Assembly (NCBI RefSeq): GCF_017599385.1
Contig: NZ_JAGFPK010000001.1
Span: 188,177-252,176 of the forward strand
DNA: 64,000 bases
Direction: 5' to 3'
From: Ciceribacter sp. L1K22
GTDB taxonomy: Bacteria; Pseudomonadota; Alphaproteobacteria; Rhizobiales; Rhizobiaceae
A program made the position numbers and the translations under genes. Positions 21,994-30,972 of this stretch are shown in pieces. The notes under the pieces were generated by a model. It had not been told where the DNA came from. It made no database searches and saw nothing but the letters and a program-made list of their open reading frames with translations. Numbering within the stretch: position 1 is the first letter of the stretch; each line of letters begins with the position of its first letter.

Positions 21994-23520
21994 TCAAGGC
22001 TCTGATTCGGCTACTTCAATTCCAGCCTTTATGCACCACTCGCGCAAGGGCGACATTATGGGATGCTCCAGGGCAACTGCCAGGTGCCAGAGGGTGCGCG
22101 ACATATGGCGCATGTAGTCCGGTTTCCGGTCCCGCTGAAGCAGCCTGACCCAGAGTCCGTTGAGCTTGCAGGCTCGCTGAGCCGACATGATGTGCCACGA
22201 TTTGACGAACGATTCCTCGTCAAATGATCCATGTTCGCGCCTCAGGGTGAAATACCGTGCCATCAGCATGTCCATCAGCGGTCTTCTCACCGTCACGCGG
22301 GCATCCTGGACAATCGAAACCAGGTCATAGCTGCTGGGACCAATCATGGCGTCCTGAAAGTCGATCAGCCCAACGCGTGCGTGACCGTGCTGTGCCTCTC
22401 GCCAGATGATATTGGGAGAATGGAAGTCGCGCAGGACCACCGTTTTTTCGCAGGTCCCCAACTCGTCGATCAGATGGTCCCATATCGCCACGAAGTTTGC
22501 ACGCTCCTGCGGAGAAGCGACCTCGCCTCCGCGCTTCCATGGAATGTGCCAATCCAGAATCAGCTCCGCCTCGATCTTCATCGCGGACCGGTCGTAGTTC
22601 GGGATATGATGCGTGCGCCCGTCATCAAGTGGGATCTCTGCGGGAAAGGTGTTTGAGTGTAGCCAAGCCAGACACTCGACCGCAGCTTCGTACCGCTCCG
22701 GAACCGGCAACCCTTGATCGTCAAGGATGGAGCCGCTTCCAAAATCCTCGATCACGAGAATCCCTTGGTCCAGATCAGCGGCATGGATCTCGGGCGCGGC
22801 AAAGCCTTTGTCCCGCAACAACCGGTCGATGGCGACAAACGGACGAACATCCTCAGCAAGATGAACGAGTTGCGAATAGGGCTTTCCATCGCGTATGGGC
22901 GGACCGTCCGGCTGGCGGGGAGAATCCATCAACACCAGTGTCTTCGAGTCGGGCATATGGAGGCGTTCATAGGCCCTCGTCGATGCGTCTCCAACGAGGA
23001 ACCGACGCTTTACTCCCCTGAAGCCGTGCTCATCTAGAAATGAGCGGATTGCCCGGAGCCGGATTAGCCGATCAAGTTTCTGGGACGGACCGCTAATGTC
23101 GAGGCGGCGCCCTTCAGCCTGATGGGTCAACTCCATCCATAATGTTGTTGCCGGCAGAGCGCCCGCGGCGCGATCCGGCCATTCAACCAACACGACACCA
23201 TCTTCCAAAGCCTCATCGAGACCAAGTTCGTCCAGTTCGGAGACGTGTGTCAGCCGATAAAGATCGAGATGGTATAGAGGAATTCTGACGTCATAAGACT
23301 GGACCAGAGTGAATGTGGGGCTCGGTACATCGAGCATCGGATCATCCCCCACCGCGCGAATGAGGGCGCGAGCGAGCGTGGACTTTCCCGCGCCTAGATC
23401 GCCTGAGAGCGCAATGCAATCACCCGGCTTTACCAAGAGCGCCAAATCCTCCCCGAACGCGATGGTCGCGGATTCGTCAGGAAGGAAGAGATTGAAGCGG
23501 GAAGGTGAGTTCTGGATCAT
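21994..23520 (-). CDS. tsaE: TsaE ATPase fused to an AmgK-like aminoglycoside/sugar phosphotransferase
   Basis: A 508-residue two-domain protein. Residues 1-150 are TsaE, the ATPase of the tRNA t6A37 complex, with Walker A GDLGAGKSTLARAL, the PSPTFTLVQSY switch and the HLDLYRL motif. Residues 160-500 are an APH-type kinase: the Brenner-like motif VLRDFHSPNIIW is followed by GLIDFQDAMIGP (metal-binding Asp). The second half resembles AmgK, which phosphorylates MurNAc/GlcNAc at the anomeric carbon. It is followed directly by the murU-like gene and overlaps the end of divL by 4 bases. Such fusions are known in rhizobial genomes. Confidence 0.93.
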   Translation of the reverse strand: MIQNSPSRFNLFLPDESATIAFGEDLALLVKPGDCIALSGDLGAGKSTLARALIRAVGDDPMLDVPSPTFTLVQSYDVRIPLYHLDLYRLTHVSELDELGLDEALEDGVVLVEWPDRAAGALPATTLWMELTHQAEGRRLDISGPSQKLDRLIRLRAIRSFLDEHGFRGVKRRFLVGDASTRAYERLHMPDSKTLVLMDSPRQPDGPPIRDGKPYSQLVHLAEDVRPFVAIDRLLRDKGFAAPEIHAADLDQGILVIEDFGSGSILDDQGLPVPERYEAAVECLAWLHSNTFPAEIPLDDGRTHHIPNYDRSAMKIEAELILDWHIPWKRGGEVASPQERANFVAIWDHLIDELGTCEKTVVLRDFHSPNIIWREAQHGHARVGLIDFQDAMIGPSSYDLVSIVQDARVTVRRPLMDMLMARYFTLRREHGSFDEESFVKSWHIMSAQRACKLNGLWVRLLQRDRKPDYMRHMSRTLWHLAVALEHPIMSPLREWCIKAGIEVAESEP

Positions 23521-26117
23521 TCCGCAGCAGCGACTGACCGGGGTTGGCTGGATGATGGGATACGGCAGGTTACAGTAGTTCCAAGTCCAGGATCGCTGGC
23601 AATCGATACCTTGCCGTTGTGAAGGCTTACAAAACTTTCGACGATAGAGAGACCCAGACCGGCACCGCTTCGCCTGCCGCCCTTACCGTTGGATGAAAAA
23701 CGGTCGAAGATGTTGTGCAACATGTCCGGCGCTATACCGCATCCCCGATCCTTGACTGCGAATAGAAAATCTGAGCCTTCGCGCCAGCATTTCAATTCAA
23801 CGGCCGTCGAAGCCGGTGCAAAGTTCACTGCATTGGTCAGGAGCTTGATGAGTATTTGCTTCAACCGCTGCTGATCGGCTGTAATCGTGCCCAGGCTTGG
23901 CGGTGCCGAAATCTCCAGCGTCACGTTCGCTTCCTGAAGACGATCGGTCATTTGCATCGCGACATCATCAAGGAGGTCATCGAGATCGATCTCCTCGTGG
24001 TTCAGGCGCATGATGCCCGCATCGACAGTTGCGAGGTCAAGAATGTCATTGACGATCGTCAGGAGCACCGACGATGACGTCGATATATGATCTATGTATT
24101 CGGCCTGTCGCTCGTTCAGCGGCCCGACGGACGGCGTTTTCAAAAGGTCCGTGAAGCCTATGATATTCGTCAACGGTGAGCGCAGTTCGTAGGACATGTG
24201 TTGGACGAAATCGTTCTTGAGTTCGTCCGCCTTTCGCAAGGCCTCGTTCTTTTCCAGCAATGCGCGCTCCGCCCTAGCGCTGTCCGTCATGTTGACAAAT
24301 GTCAGCATCGTCTGAGCGTTCGGCAGCGGGATGACAGCGTAGTCGAGTATGAGACCAGAATGCAGTTCGAGCGTACCTTGGAGGGAGGGTCTTTCGTCCT
24401 CGAAGCTCGTGATCATGCGTCCGAAGGTCTTCCAGCCGTCGGGCTTGTCGTAAGAGTTCGCGCACGCCGCTTCGATAGTTTGAATATGGGTATCCGGTTT
24501 GGCCACGGCCTCGCTAATACCCCACAAGGCGCGGAAAGCAGGATTGGATAGACGCAGACGTCCATCTGGACCGAAAACAGCCACGCCTTCCGAAAGATGA
24601 TCGATGGTTTCGCCCTGAACACGCAAGAGAGTGTTGTATTTCGTTTCGAGATCGACCTGTTCGGTCAGATTTTCGAAGACCCAGGTCGCACCGCCCTGTG
24701 GGTGCGCTGCCGTGATGACGCGCAAGGTTTGGCCATTTGGCAGATGCCAGAGATCGGTCCTCGTCTCAATGGATCGGTAGACTGCCAGCGCCTGTTCTTT
24801 CCAGTTTTTCCAGTTCAGTTGCTCCGGCAGCTTCTTGTCAGTTCGCAGTCGGTCAAGAAGTTCGCCGTTCTCCGGTTTTCCTTCCAGGAAGGGCATATCC
24901 AGAGCCCAAAGGCGGGCAAACGCCTGGTTGTAGAACTGCAGTCGCCGCTGTGCATCGAATATTGCCACGGGTGTTGCCAGGTGGTCCAACGTATCCGCAT
25001 GGCTCTTCAGCGTTCTCTGAAGTTCCTCCCGAAGAGCCTCGTTCTGGCTGATGTCGATGGCGAGACCGCAGCCGCCATCTGGCGTCTTCGTATCGACGAT
25101 GTCGAGGAACGCGCGTCGTCCACGCACCACTGCCGATATGGTTCCATGGAATGGTGAATCTATCCCGGTTTGTGCCCTGACAGTGGCGCGGTCGATCGTG
25201 CCCAAAAGTTCTTGCTGCGACGCAATTACCTGCTGTGGGCTTTGCGCTTCCACGGCCTCGCTATAGGCATGGTTTACCCAGATCAGACGTCCGTCCGGAT
25301 CACGCCGCCACGCCGGCTGATCGATTGAGTTTAGAAGCGTTTCGAAAGCCGTGATCGAAGACAGTAGACGTGAACGTTCGATTTTGAGCTCCGCAAGCTC
25401 GGCGCGAAGATTGTTCAAGGCCACGAAGCTCGTGAATGCTCTGCCTCCCGACAGGCGGCCCTGAACTTCAAGCAATTCGCTGCGGTTGGTTTCGATCACA
25501 AGATCGAATGTCTGGGCTTCCGAACGCAGCGCCTCGATTGCATGTTCCAACTGCATCGCGGAAGCCGAATTGAGCCAGCGACCAAATGCAAGGAAGTCAG
25601 TATCGCCTTGCGGAGCTCCGCTATCAGCGGGGAGCTGGCCCACAAATTCGGCTTTGCCGGTCCGGCCATCCCAGATCACGATACGCCTGTTCTTTTCCGC
25701 TATCAGCGCCTCATAACGTGACAGGCGTTGATTGGCGTCCGCGAGAAGGCCGCGGACTTCCTCGGTTTCTGCCTCGATTCCGGCTTTTTGCCTGATCAGC
25801 CAAAGAACGGAAAAGAGGCTGGCGGACAAAAGACCGAGAACAATCGAAAGTCCGACCATCTCCGCCGATCCGAACAGATTGCCCGTCTTCGTCAGGATTG
25901 CCGCGTCGCCGCCGAATGCGGCTGGGGAAGAAGCGCCCAAGGCGCTGCTGCCCAGGAGGAGCGCTGTAAGCCGTTGGCGCCATCGCGACCATTTCCGACT
26001 CTGCGGCAGAGAAATACCGCAAGAACCGTCAAGGCACGCAACGTGATGCGCAAAATTTGTCTGCTGCCCGGATGGCGACTCACGCCATTCCGACCTCGTA
26101 TTCTTCTTCACCGACAT
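23517..26117 (-). CDS. divL: DivL-type tyrosine pseudo-histidine kinase (cell-cycle regulator)
   Basis: An 866-residue membrane protein. A hydrophobic N-terminus and a membrane segment (about 88-108) precede a coiled coil, three PAS-like regions (about 262-360, 377-490, 505-615), a HisKA dimerisation helix and a HATPase domain with DRGCGIAPD and GAGLGLSIVE. The H-box reads QHMSYELRSPL: the phospho-accepting histidine is replaced by Tyr643 (codon 24189-24191). That change defines DivL, which in Caulobacter controls the CckA-CtrA pathway together with DivK. The ATG at 26117 has GGACGGAGA before it; an upstream TTG is less likely. Confidence 0.9.
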   Translation of the reverse strand: MSVKKNTRSEWRESPSGQQTNFAHHVACLDGSCGISLPQSRKWSRWRQRLTALLLGSSALGASSPAAFGGDAAILTKTGNLFGSAEMVGLSIVLGLLSASLFSVLWLIRQKAGIEAETEEVRGLLADANQRLSRYEALIAEKNRRIVIWDGRTGKAEFVGQLPADSGAPQGDTDFLAFGRWLNSASAMQLEHAIEALRSEAQTFDLVIETNRSELLEVQGRLSGGRAFTSFVALNNLRAELAELKIERSRLLSSITAFETLLNSIDQPAWRRDPDGRLIWVNHAYSEAVEAQSPQQVIASQQELLGTIDRATVRAQTGIDSPFHGTISAVVRGRRAFLDIVDTKTPDGGCGLAIDISQNEALREELQRTLKSHADTLDHLATPVAIFDAQRRLQFYNQAFARLWALDMPFLEGKPENGELLDRLRTDKKLPEQLNWKNWKEQALAVYRSIETRTDLWHLPNGQTLRVITAAHPQGGATWVFENLTEQVDLETKYNTLLRVQGETIDHLSEGVAVFGPDGRLRLSNPAFRALWGISEAVAKPDTHIQTIEAACANSYDKPDGWKTFGRMITSFEDERPSLQGTLELHSGLILDYAVIPLPNAQTMLTFVNMTDSARAERALLEKNEALRKADELKNDFVQHMSYELRSPLTNIIGFTDLLKTPSVGPLNERQAEYIDHISTSSSVLLTIVNDILDLATVDAGIMRLNHEEIDLDDLLDDVAMQMTDRLQEANVTLEISAPPSLGTITADQQRLKQILIKLLTNAVNFAPASTAVELKCWREGSDFLFAVKDRGCGIAPDMLHNIFDRFSSNGKGGRRSGAGLGLSIVESFVSLHNGKVSIASDPGLGTTVTCRIPSSSQPRSVAAAE

Positions 26118-26251
26118 CCCCGGTCTGTCTCCGTCCCATGAGCCGCATCTCGACAAGACATCCCAACTTCACCGGAGCGCCAGTGCGCGTAACGGCGAAT
26201 CAAGTTCTAAAACATTACTGCCTAAGGGAATCCCAGTGAAGGGTTGGGCTC

Positions 26252-26287
26252 AAAAAAGAAGCCGCGGCCTTTGTCAAGGGCGCGGCT
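26252..26287 (-). terminator. Rho-independent terminator of ahcY
   Basis: On the minus strand AGCCGCG (plus 26281-26287) pairs with CGCGGCT (plus 26260-26266), with further inner pairing, and is followed by TTC and six T residues (plus 26252-26257). It closes the chvI-to-ahcY side of the block and separates it from divL. Confidence 0.85.
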
Positions 26288-26316
26288 ACAATATGTTGTG
26301 TATATAATGTCGTCGA

Positions 26317-27717
26317 TTAATAGCGATAGTGGTCGGACTTGAACGGACCCTGGGGAGTCACGCCAATGTAGCTTGCCTGCTCACTCGAGAGTTCCGTGAG
26401 CTTCACACCGAGCTTTGCCAGATGCAGGCGGGCAACCTTCTCGTCCAGATGTTTCGGCAGGACATAAACCTTGTTCTCGTACTTCTCGCCCTTCGTGAAG
26501 AGCTCGAGCTGTGCAAGAACCTGGTTGGTGAACGAAGCCGACATGACAAAACTCGGATGTCCTGTGGCGTTACCGAGGTTCAGGAGGCGCCCCTCGGACA
26601 ACAGAATCATGCGGTTCCCCTGCGGAAACTCCACCATGTCGACCTGCGGCTTGATATTGGTCCACTTGAGATTGCGAAGGGCAGCAACCTGAATCTCATT
26701 GTCGAAGTGGCCGATGTTTCCAACGATCGCCATGTCCTTCATCTGCCGCATGTGATCGAGGCGGATGACGTCCTTGTTGCCGGTCGTGGTGATGAAGATA
26801 TCCGCAGTCGAAACGACATCTTCCAGCTGGACAACCTCGAAACCATCCATAGCCGCCTGCAGTGCGCAGATCGGGTCCACCTCGGTGACCTTCACTCGGG
26901 CACCGGCTCCACGAAGGGATGCGGCCGATCCCTTTCCGACGTCGCCGTAGCCACAGACAACCGCAACCTTTCCGGCCATCATGACATCGGTTGCCCGCCG
27001 AATTCCGTCGACGAGAGACTCCTTGCATCCGTACTTGTTGTCGAACTTCGATTTCGTAACGGAGTCGTTGACGTTGATCGCCGGGAAGGGCAGCAGGCCC
27101 TTTTGGCTTAGCTGATACAGCCTGTTTACGCCGGTGGTGGTTTCCTCAGTCACGCCACGGATGGCGTCGCGCTGCTTGGTGAACCAACCCGGCGAAGCCG
27201 CGAGCCGCTTCTTTATCTGGGCGAACAGGATTTCTTCTTCCTCGGAATGAGGGCTCGACAGAACGTCCTCTCCGGCCTCCGCGCGTGCGCCAAGCAGGAT
27301 GTACATGGTTGCATCGCCGCCGTCATCGAGGATCATGTTGCTGAAACCGCCGTCGGTCCATTGGAAGATGCGATCCGTGTATTCCCAATAGTCGGTCAGG
27401 CTCTCGCCCTTCACAGCGAACACCGGTATGCCGGACGCCGCGATTGCAGCGGCTGCATGATCTTGCGTCGAAAAGATATTGCACGACGCCCACCGAACTT
27501 CGGCGCCCAGCGCAACGAGCGTCTCAATGAGCACCGCGGTCTGGATCGTCATGTGGAGCGAGCCAGTGATGCGGGCACCTGAAAGCGGTTTTGCCTCGCC
27601 AAACTCCTCACGGCAGGACATCAGTCCTGGCATTTCGGTTTCGGCGATGTCGATTTCCTTCCGGCCAAAATCGGCAAGCGAAATATCCGCTACGACGAAG
27701 TCACTTGTATGGCTCAT
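26317..27717 (-). CDS. ahcY: S-adenosylhomocysteine hydrolase
   Basis: Splits S-adenosylhomocysteine into adenosine and homocysteine, closing the SAM methylation cycle. It has 466 residues, with the substrate region [15 protein letters not shown], the NAD-binding loop [11 protein letters not shown], and the C-terminal KSDHYRY that contacts the neighbouring subunit's NAD. The ATG at 27717 begins MSHTSDF; an upstream in-frame extension is not conserved. Its leader (27718-27872) carries a probable promoter and an ATAAAGA repeat operator, described separately. Confidence 0.98.
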   Translation of the reverse strand: MSHTSDFVVADISLADFGRKEIDIAETEMPGLMSCREEFGEAKPLSGARITGSLHMTIQTAVLIETLVALGAEVRWASCNIFSTQDHAAAAIAASGIPVFAVKGESLTDYWEYTDRIFQWTDGGFSNMILDDGGDATMYILLGARAEAGEDVLSSPHSEEEEILFAQIKKRLAASPGWFTKQRDAIRGVTEETTTGVNRLYQLSQKGLLPFPAINVNDSVTKSKFDNKYGCKESLVDGIRRATDVMMAGKVAVVCGYGDVGKGSAASLRGAGARVKVTEVDPICALQAAMDGFEVVQLEDVVSTADIFITTTGNKDVIRLDHMRQMKDMAIVGNIGHFDNEIQVAALRNLKWTNIKPQVDMVEFPQGNRMILLSEGRLLNLGNATGHPSFVMSASFTNQVLAQLELFTKGEKYENKVYVLPKHLDEKVARLHLAKLGVKLTELSSEQASYIGVTPQGPFKSDHYRY

Positions 27718-27801
27718 CTGTTTCTCCAGCCTGTACGCTGGGGGACGGTCCTCGATCACCCATGCGTATGTGTTTCCTCTTTAGGAAGAGGGTTGATAGC
27801 T

Positions 27802-27830
27802 GGAATAGCAGGCTTTGTTCGATGTGACAA
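27802..27830 (-). promoter_or_regulatory. Candidate ahcY promoter
   Basis: On the minus strand TTGTCA (plus 27825-27830) and TATTCC (plus 27802-27807) are exactly 17 bases apart, about 85 bases upstream of the ahcY ATG. A small CCTCTT/AAGAGG hairpin lies in the leader at 27776-27791. Confidence 0.5.
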
Positions 27831-27833
27831 TAC

Positions 27834-27865
27834 GGATATAAAGACCTCTTTATGTCTTTATATCC
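27834..27865. promoter_or_regulatory. ATAAAGA-type operator upstream of ahcY
   Basis: GGATATAAAGAC (27834-27845) and GTCTTTATATCC (27854-27865) form a perfect 12-base inverted repeat. Within it ATAAAGA-CC-TCTTTAT (27838-27853) is another perfect palindrome, and a third TCTTTAT half-site follows at 27855-27861. It sits 3 bases upstream of the -35 box. An ArsR-family SAH/SAM-sensing repressor (SahR type) is one possible ligand; this is inference, not shown. Confidence 0.55.
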
Positions 27866-27872
27866 TTTCGAT

Positions 27873-28145
27873 TTACGCTTCCTCGCCAAATTTGTTAAGG
27901 ATCAACTGTTCAAGGGCATCCAGCACTTCGGTCGCCTGAGCCCCGGTCGCCGATACGCGAATGCTGCAGCCGGGGCTGGCTGCAAGCATCATCAGTCCCA
28001 TGATCGACATGCCACCTACTTCGGTTCCATCCTTCGAGACCGATACGAGAGCGTCGTAACTTCCTACGGTTTGGACAAATTTGGCGGAAGCCCTGGCGTG
28101 AAGACCGCGTTTGTTGGAGATGAGCAACTCACGTGACAATGTCAT
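27873..28145 (-). CDS. ptsH: HPr phosphocarrier protein
   Basis: A 90-residue HPr of the phosphotransferase system. The active histidine is His16 in GLHARASAKF, and the regulatory serine is Ser47 in GGMSIMGLMML, the target of HPr kinase. In alphaproteobacteria such HPr belongs to a regulatory, non-sugar-transporting PTS. It follows the EIIA gene with a 17-base gap and is followed by the ahcY control region. Confidence 0.95.
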   Translation of the reverse strand: MTLSRELLISNKRGLHARASAKFVQTVGSYDALVSVSKDGTEVGGMSIMGLMMLAASPGCSIRVSATGAQATEVLDALEQLILNKFGEEA

Positions 28146-28162
28146 TATGGACGCCTGATACC

Positions 28163-28564
28163 CTATTTACCGCTCAAAACTCGGCTCGCGACATTGATGT
28201 ATTTTCGTCCAGCTTCCGACGCCTCAGCGAGTGCCTTCTCCATGTCATTATCGGAACGCACCCCTGCAAGTTTTATCAGCATTGGAAGGTTCACACCTGC
28301 TATCACCTCGATACGGCCGCTGTTCATGACGGAAATTGCAAGGTTTGAGGGTGTACCCCCGAACATGTCGGTCAAAATGATGACACCATGCCCATCGTCG
28401 GCTCTTAGGACGGCGTCGAGGATATCTTGACGCCTCTGGTCCATATCGTCTTCCGGCCCAATGGATACCGTTTCAACGAGTTTTTGAGGGCCAACGACGT
28501 GCTCCACCGCATGGTGAAACTCTTCCGCAAGCTTGCCATGGGTGACAAGCACAAGTCCGATCAT
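28163..28564 (-). CDS. manX: PTS EIIA component, mannose family
   Basis: A 133-residue EIIA-Man domain with the phosphorylatable histidine at residue 9 in LVLVTHGKLAEEF and the DMFGGTPSN loop. No EIIB, EIIC or EIID genes are nearby, so it probably acts as a regulatory phospho-protein rather than in sugar uptake. The ATG at 28564 gives family length; a longer in-frame start reaches back into non-conserved sequence. It lies between hprK and ptsH. Confidence 0.92.
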   Translation of the reverse strand: MIGLVLVTHGKLAEEFHHAVEHVVGPQKLVETVSIGPEDDMDQRRQDILDAVLRADDGHGVIILTDMFGGTPSNLAISVMNSGRIEVIAGVNLPMLIKLAGVRSDNDMEKALAEASEAGRKYINVASRVLSGK

Positions 28565-28681
28565 TATAGCCGCCTCTTTGCTGCCGCAAAACCTGGCCCA
28601 GTTATCGCACTGCGGCCTTTTCGTCCACCGGTGGCCGACAATCTTGGCGATGTATCCGCCGAGCGCAAGCAAAAACGAGAC

Positions 28682-29140
28682 TCAATCATCACTGCGATGC
28701 CGCGTCCCTATAAGGCTCTCGATCCAAGCCAGCGGAGAACTGCAACCTATGACGATCCGCAGCAGGGGAACGCTGATATTTGCTGCGAATTCGTAGCATT
28801 CGTCATCCAGGGGAAGACGTTCTGCTTCGTTTCCAACCGGAAGGACACAATAATGGATCACAGTCGATCTCTGTCCGCCCATCTCAACAATACCGCTGTG
28901 CCTCAGCTCAAGAAGCCCGGCGGTCGCCACCGGACGGGACGCGATTACGGACCCGTTTAATATCTGCAGCCAAGCCTGATCATCAGCGACGAGGGCTCCG
29001 TATCGCCCGTTGCGGCGCGCCTCGGCGATACATGAGAATGCCAAACTTGACTTGCCCGAACCCGACGGACCTACAAAGGCCAGTCCAGTTAAGCCGACGG
29101 CAATAACCGTCGTGTGGGCATTGATTCCGCTACCGGTCAT
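28682..29140 (-). CDS. hprK: HPr kinase/phosphorylase, short alphaproteobacterial form
   Basis: Only 152 residues, about half the length of the Gram-positive enzyme. It holds the catalytic domain with Walker A GPSGSGKSS at about 24-32 and the LVADDQAWL segment, but lacks the N-terminal domain. It phosphorylates Ser47 of HPr. The start overlaps the chvG stop by 4 bases (ATGA), tying the PTS output to the ChvG sensor operon. The short form is normal for rhizobia. Confidence 0.93.
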   Translation of the reverse strand: MTGSGINAHTTVIAVGLTGLAFVGPSGSGKSSLAFSCIAEARRNGRYGALVADDQAWLQILNGSVIASRPVATAGLLELRHSGIVEMGGQRSTVIHYCVLPVGNEAERLPLDDECYEFAANISVPLLRIVIGCSSPLAWIESLIGTRHRSDD

Positions 29141-30918
29141 GCCGCCACGTCAATCGGCAAAGTGAGAGTGAATTTGGCTCCTCTTGGCTTTGAATCTTCC
29201 TGTTGGAGCAGGTTTTCTGCTCTCAAGGTGCCGCCATGTGCCTCGGCAATCTGCCGGCTGATCGACAAGCCAAGACCAGAGTTCTGCCCGAAACCCTCGC
29301 CTTCGGGACGGTCCGTGTAGAAGCGTTCGAAAATACGGTCAATGTTTTCAGCCTGAATCCCCGGTCCGTTGTCCTCGATCTGGATGACGCAACGTCCCTT
29401 GGTTCGTGACAGACGTACAACGATACGTCCGCCATGAGCGGGCGCGAAAGAGCGTGCGTTCTCGATCAGGTTTGAGATGATCTGGCCAAGCCGCAGGTCA
29501 TGACCATTGACCATGAAGCCAGTTTTCATTCCTTGTTTCCGATCCACGATATAGTCGATCTCGACGGGCTTCTTGCGCGTGCTGATCTGCCGCGACGCGT
29601 CCACAAGATTGCTGAGAAGGACTTCCATATCGACGGGCTTGGCGTCGCTTCGCGCAAGCTCGGCGTCCAGCCGCGAGGCATCGGAAATGTCGCTGATCAG
29701 CCTGTCAAGCCGTCGCACGTCATGTTGAATAATGTCCAGAAGCTTGTTTTTGGATTCCTCCGTCCGGGCGAGCGGCAGCGTTTCCACGGCACTGCGCAGC
29801 GAAGTCAGCGGGTTCTTCAACTCGTGGCTGACATCGGCAGCAAAGCTTTCGATCGCGTCGATACGATCGTAGAGCGCATTCGTCATCTCGCGTAGCGCCA
29901 GGGAGAGGTTGCCGATTTCGTCTTGGCGTGCAGAGAAGTCGGGAATTTCTTGCCGTTCCTTTGCTCCGCGTCGGACCCGAACCGCTGCCGCAGCAAGGCG
30001 GCGCAGGGGATTGGCAATCGTCGATGAGAGCAGAAGGGACACAACGATGTTAACCAGCGTTGCCACGCCGAAAACGCGCATGATCGCAAGTCTTTCAGCA
30101 TGAACAATCTTGTCGATGTCTCCGGCTTGCGTCGATAAGAGCAACACTCCGAGCACGGCTCGGAACCGCTGCACCGGGACGGCAACAGATACGATCAATT
30201 CGCCGTTGTCGGTGACCCGCACCACCGCACCCCGTACGCCCGTCAACGCATTCATCACTTCGGGATAGATAGACCCGTCGCCGCCAGGCGTTTCCTTGTA
30301 CAAAGGGAGGTTGCTCGGTTGCAGCAGCTTGTTGAACAGACGCGCTGCCGCGTCGGCCCAGCCCTCACTGTCGGTCTCCACAGGTGGGAGATCGAACCGG
30401 AGAATCTGTCCCCGCGAGTAAAGATGTCGCGAGTCCAGAAGCATGTTGGCATCCGCGTCAAAGAGCCGGGCACGGGTTCGGGTAGGGGAGATCAGCCGTC
30501 GCAGGACAGGCGCCACCCTCTCGGGATTGATTGGGAACTCCAGGTCTTCATCGTTGGGAACTGGCGTTATGCTTTGTCCGGCTTGCAGTTCCAGCAGCTT
30601 CTGCGGGTCGATTGTTATCGAATTCGTATCCACGGACGCCGACGCGGAGATGGCACCTGCAATGATTTCGCCTTGGGTAAGAAGGCTCTCAACGCGGGCG
30701 TCGATCAGTCCCTCGCGGAACTGATTGAGATACATAATCCCGCCCACCAGAACGACGAGGGCGGCAAGATTGAAGAAGACGATGCGGCGCGTGAGGCTGG
30801 AAAAAAGTGCATTGCCGAAGACGCGGCGAATGAGAGTAAACGGGTGAACCATGAAACGACGCCGCGCAACGGCTACATCGGTCTCATCCAGGTCATCATT
30901 CGAAAACGGTCGTTCCAA
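29137..30918 (-). CDS. chvG: Sensor histidine kinase ChvG (ExoS)
   Basis: Sensor of the ChvG-ChvI pair that controls envelope, acid and succinoglycan responses and virulence or symbiosis in rhizobia and Agrobacterium. It has 593 residues: a membrane segment near residues 40-65, a periplasmic sensing region to about 255, a second membrane segment, HAMP, the H-box ADVSHELKNPL, and a HATPase with EDNGPGIQ and SGLGLSISRQ. The likely start is TTG at 30918, which has AGAGG 8 bases upstream and gives the usual length; an ATG 66 bases inside is the alternative. Confidence 0.94.
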   Translation of the reverse strand: MERPFSNDDLDETDVAVARRRFMVHPFTLIRRVFGNALFSSLTRRIVFFNLAALVVLVGGIMYLNQFREGLIDARVESLLTQGEIIAGAISASASVDTNSITIDPQKLLELQAGQSITPVPNDEDLEFPINPERVAPVLRRLISPTRTRARLFDADANMLLDSRHLYSRGQILRFDLPPVETDSEGWADAAARLFNKLLQPSNLPLYKETPGGDGSIYPEVMNALTGVRGAVVRVTDNGELIVSVAVPVQRFRAVLGVLLLSTQAGDIDKIVHAERLAIMRVFGVATLVNIVVSLLLSSTIANPLRRLAAAAVRVRRGAKERQEIPDFSARQDEIGNLSLALREMTNALYDRIDAIESFAADVSHELKNPLTSLRSAVETLPLARTEESKNKLLDIIQHDVRRLDRLISDISDASRLDAELARSDAKPVDMEVLLSNLVDASRQISTRKKPVEIDYIVDRKQGMKTGFMVNGHDLRLGQIISNLIENARSFAPAHGGRIVVRLSRTKGRCVIQIEDNGPGIQAENIDRIFERFYTDRPEGEGFGQNSGLGLSISRQIAEAHGGTLRAENLLQQEDSKPRGAKFTLTLPIDVAA

Positions 30919-30972
30919 TCCCTAAACCTCTTGCGTGGAACGGTGCCCCGCACAGTGCCAACGCGCTTCCAG

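Noticed and set aside
27718-27872. SAH or SAM riboswitch ahead of ahcY
   Set aside because: I could not fold the leader into a conserved riboswitch core; the inverted repeats lie upstream of the apparent promoter and so are not in the transcript.
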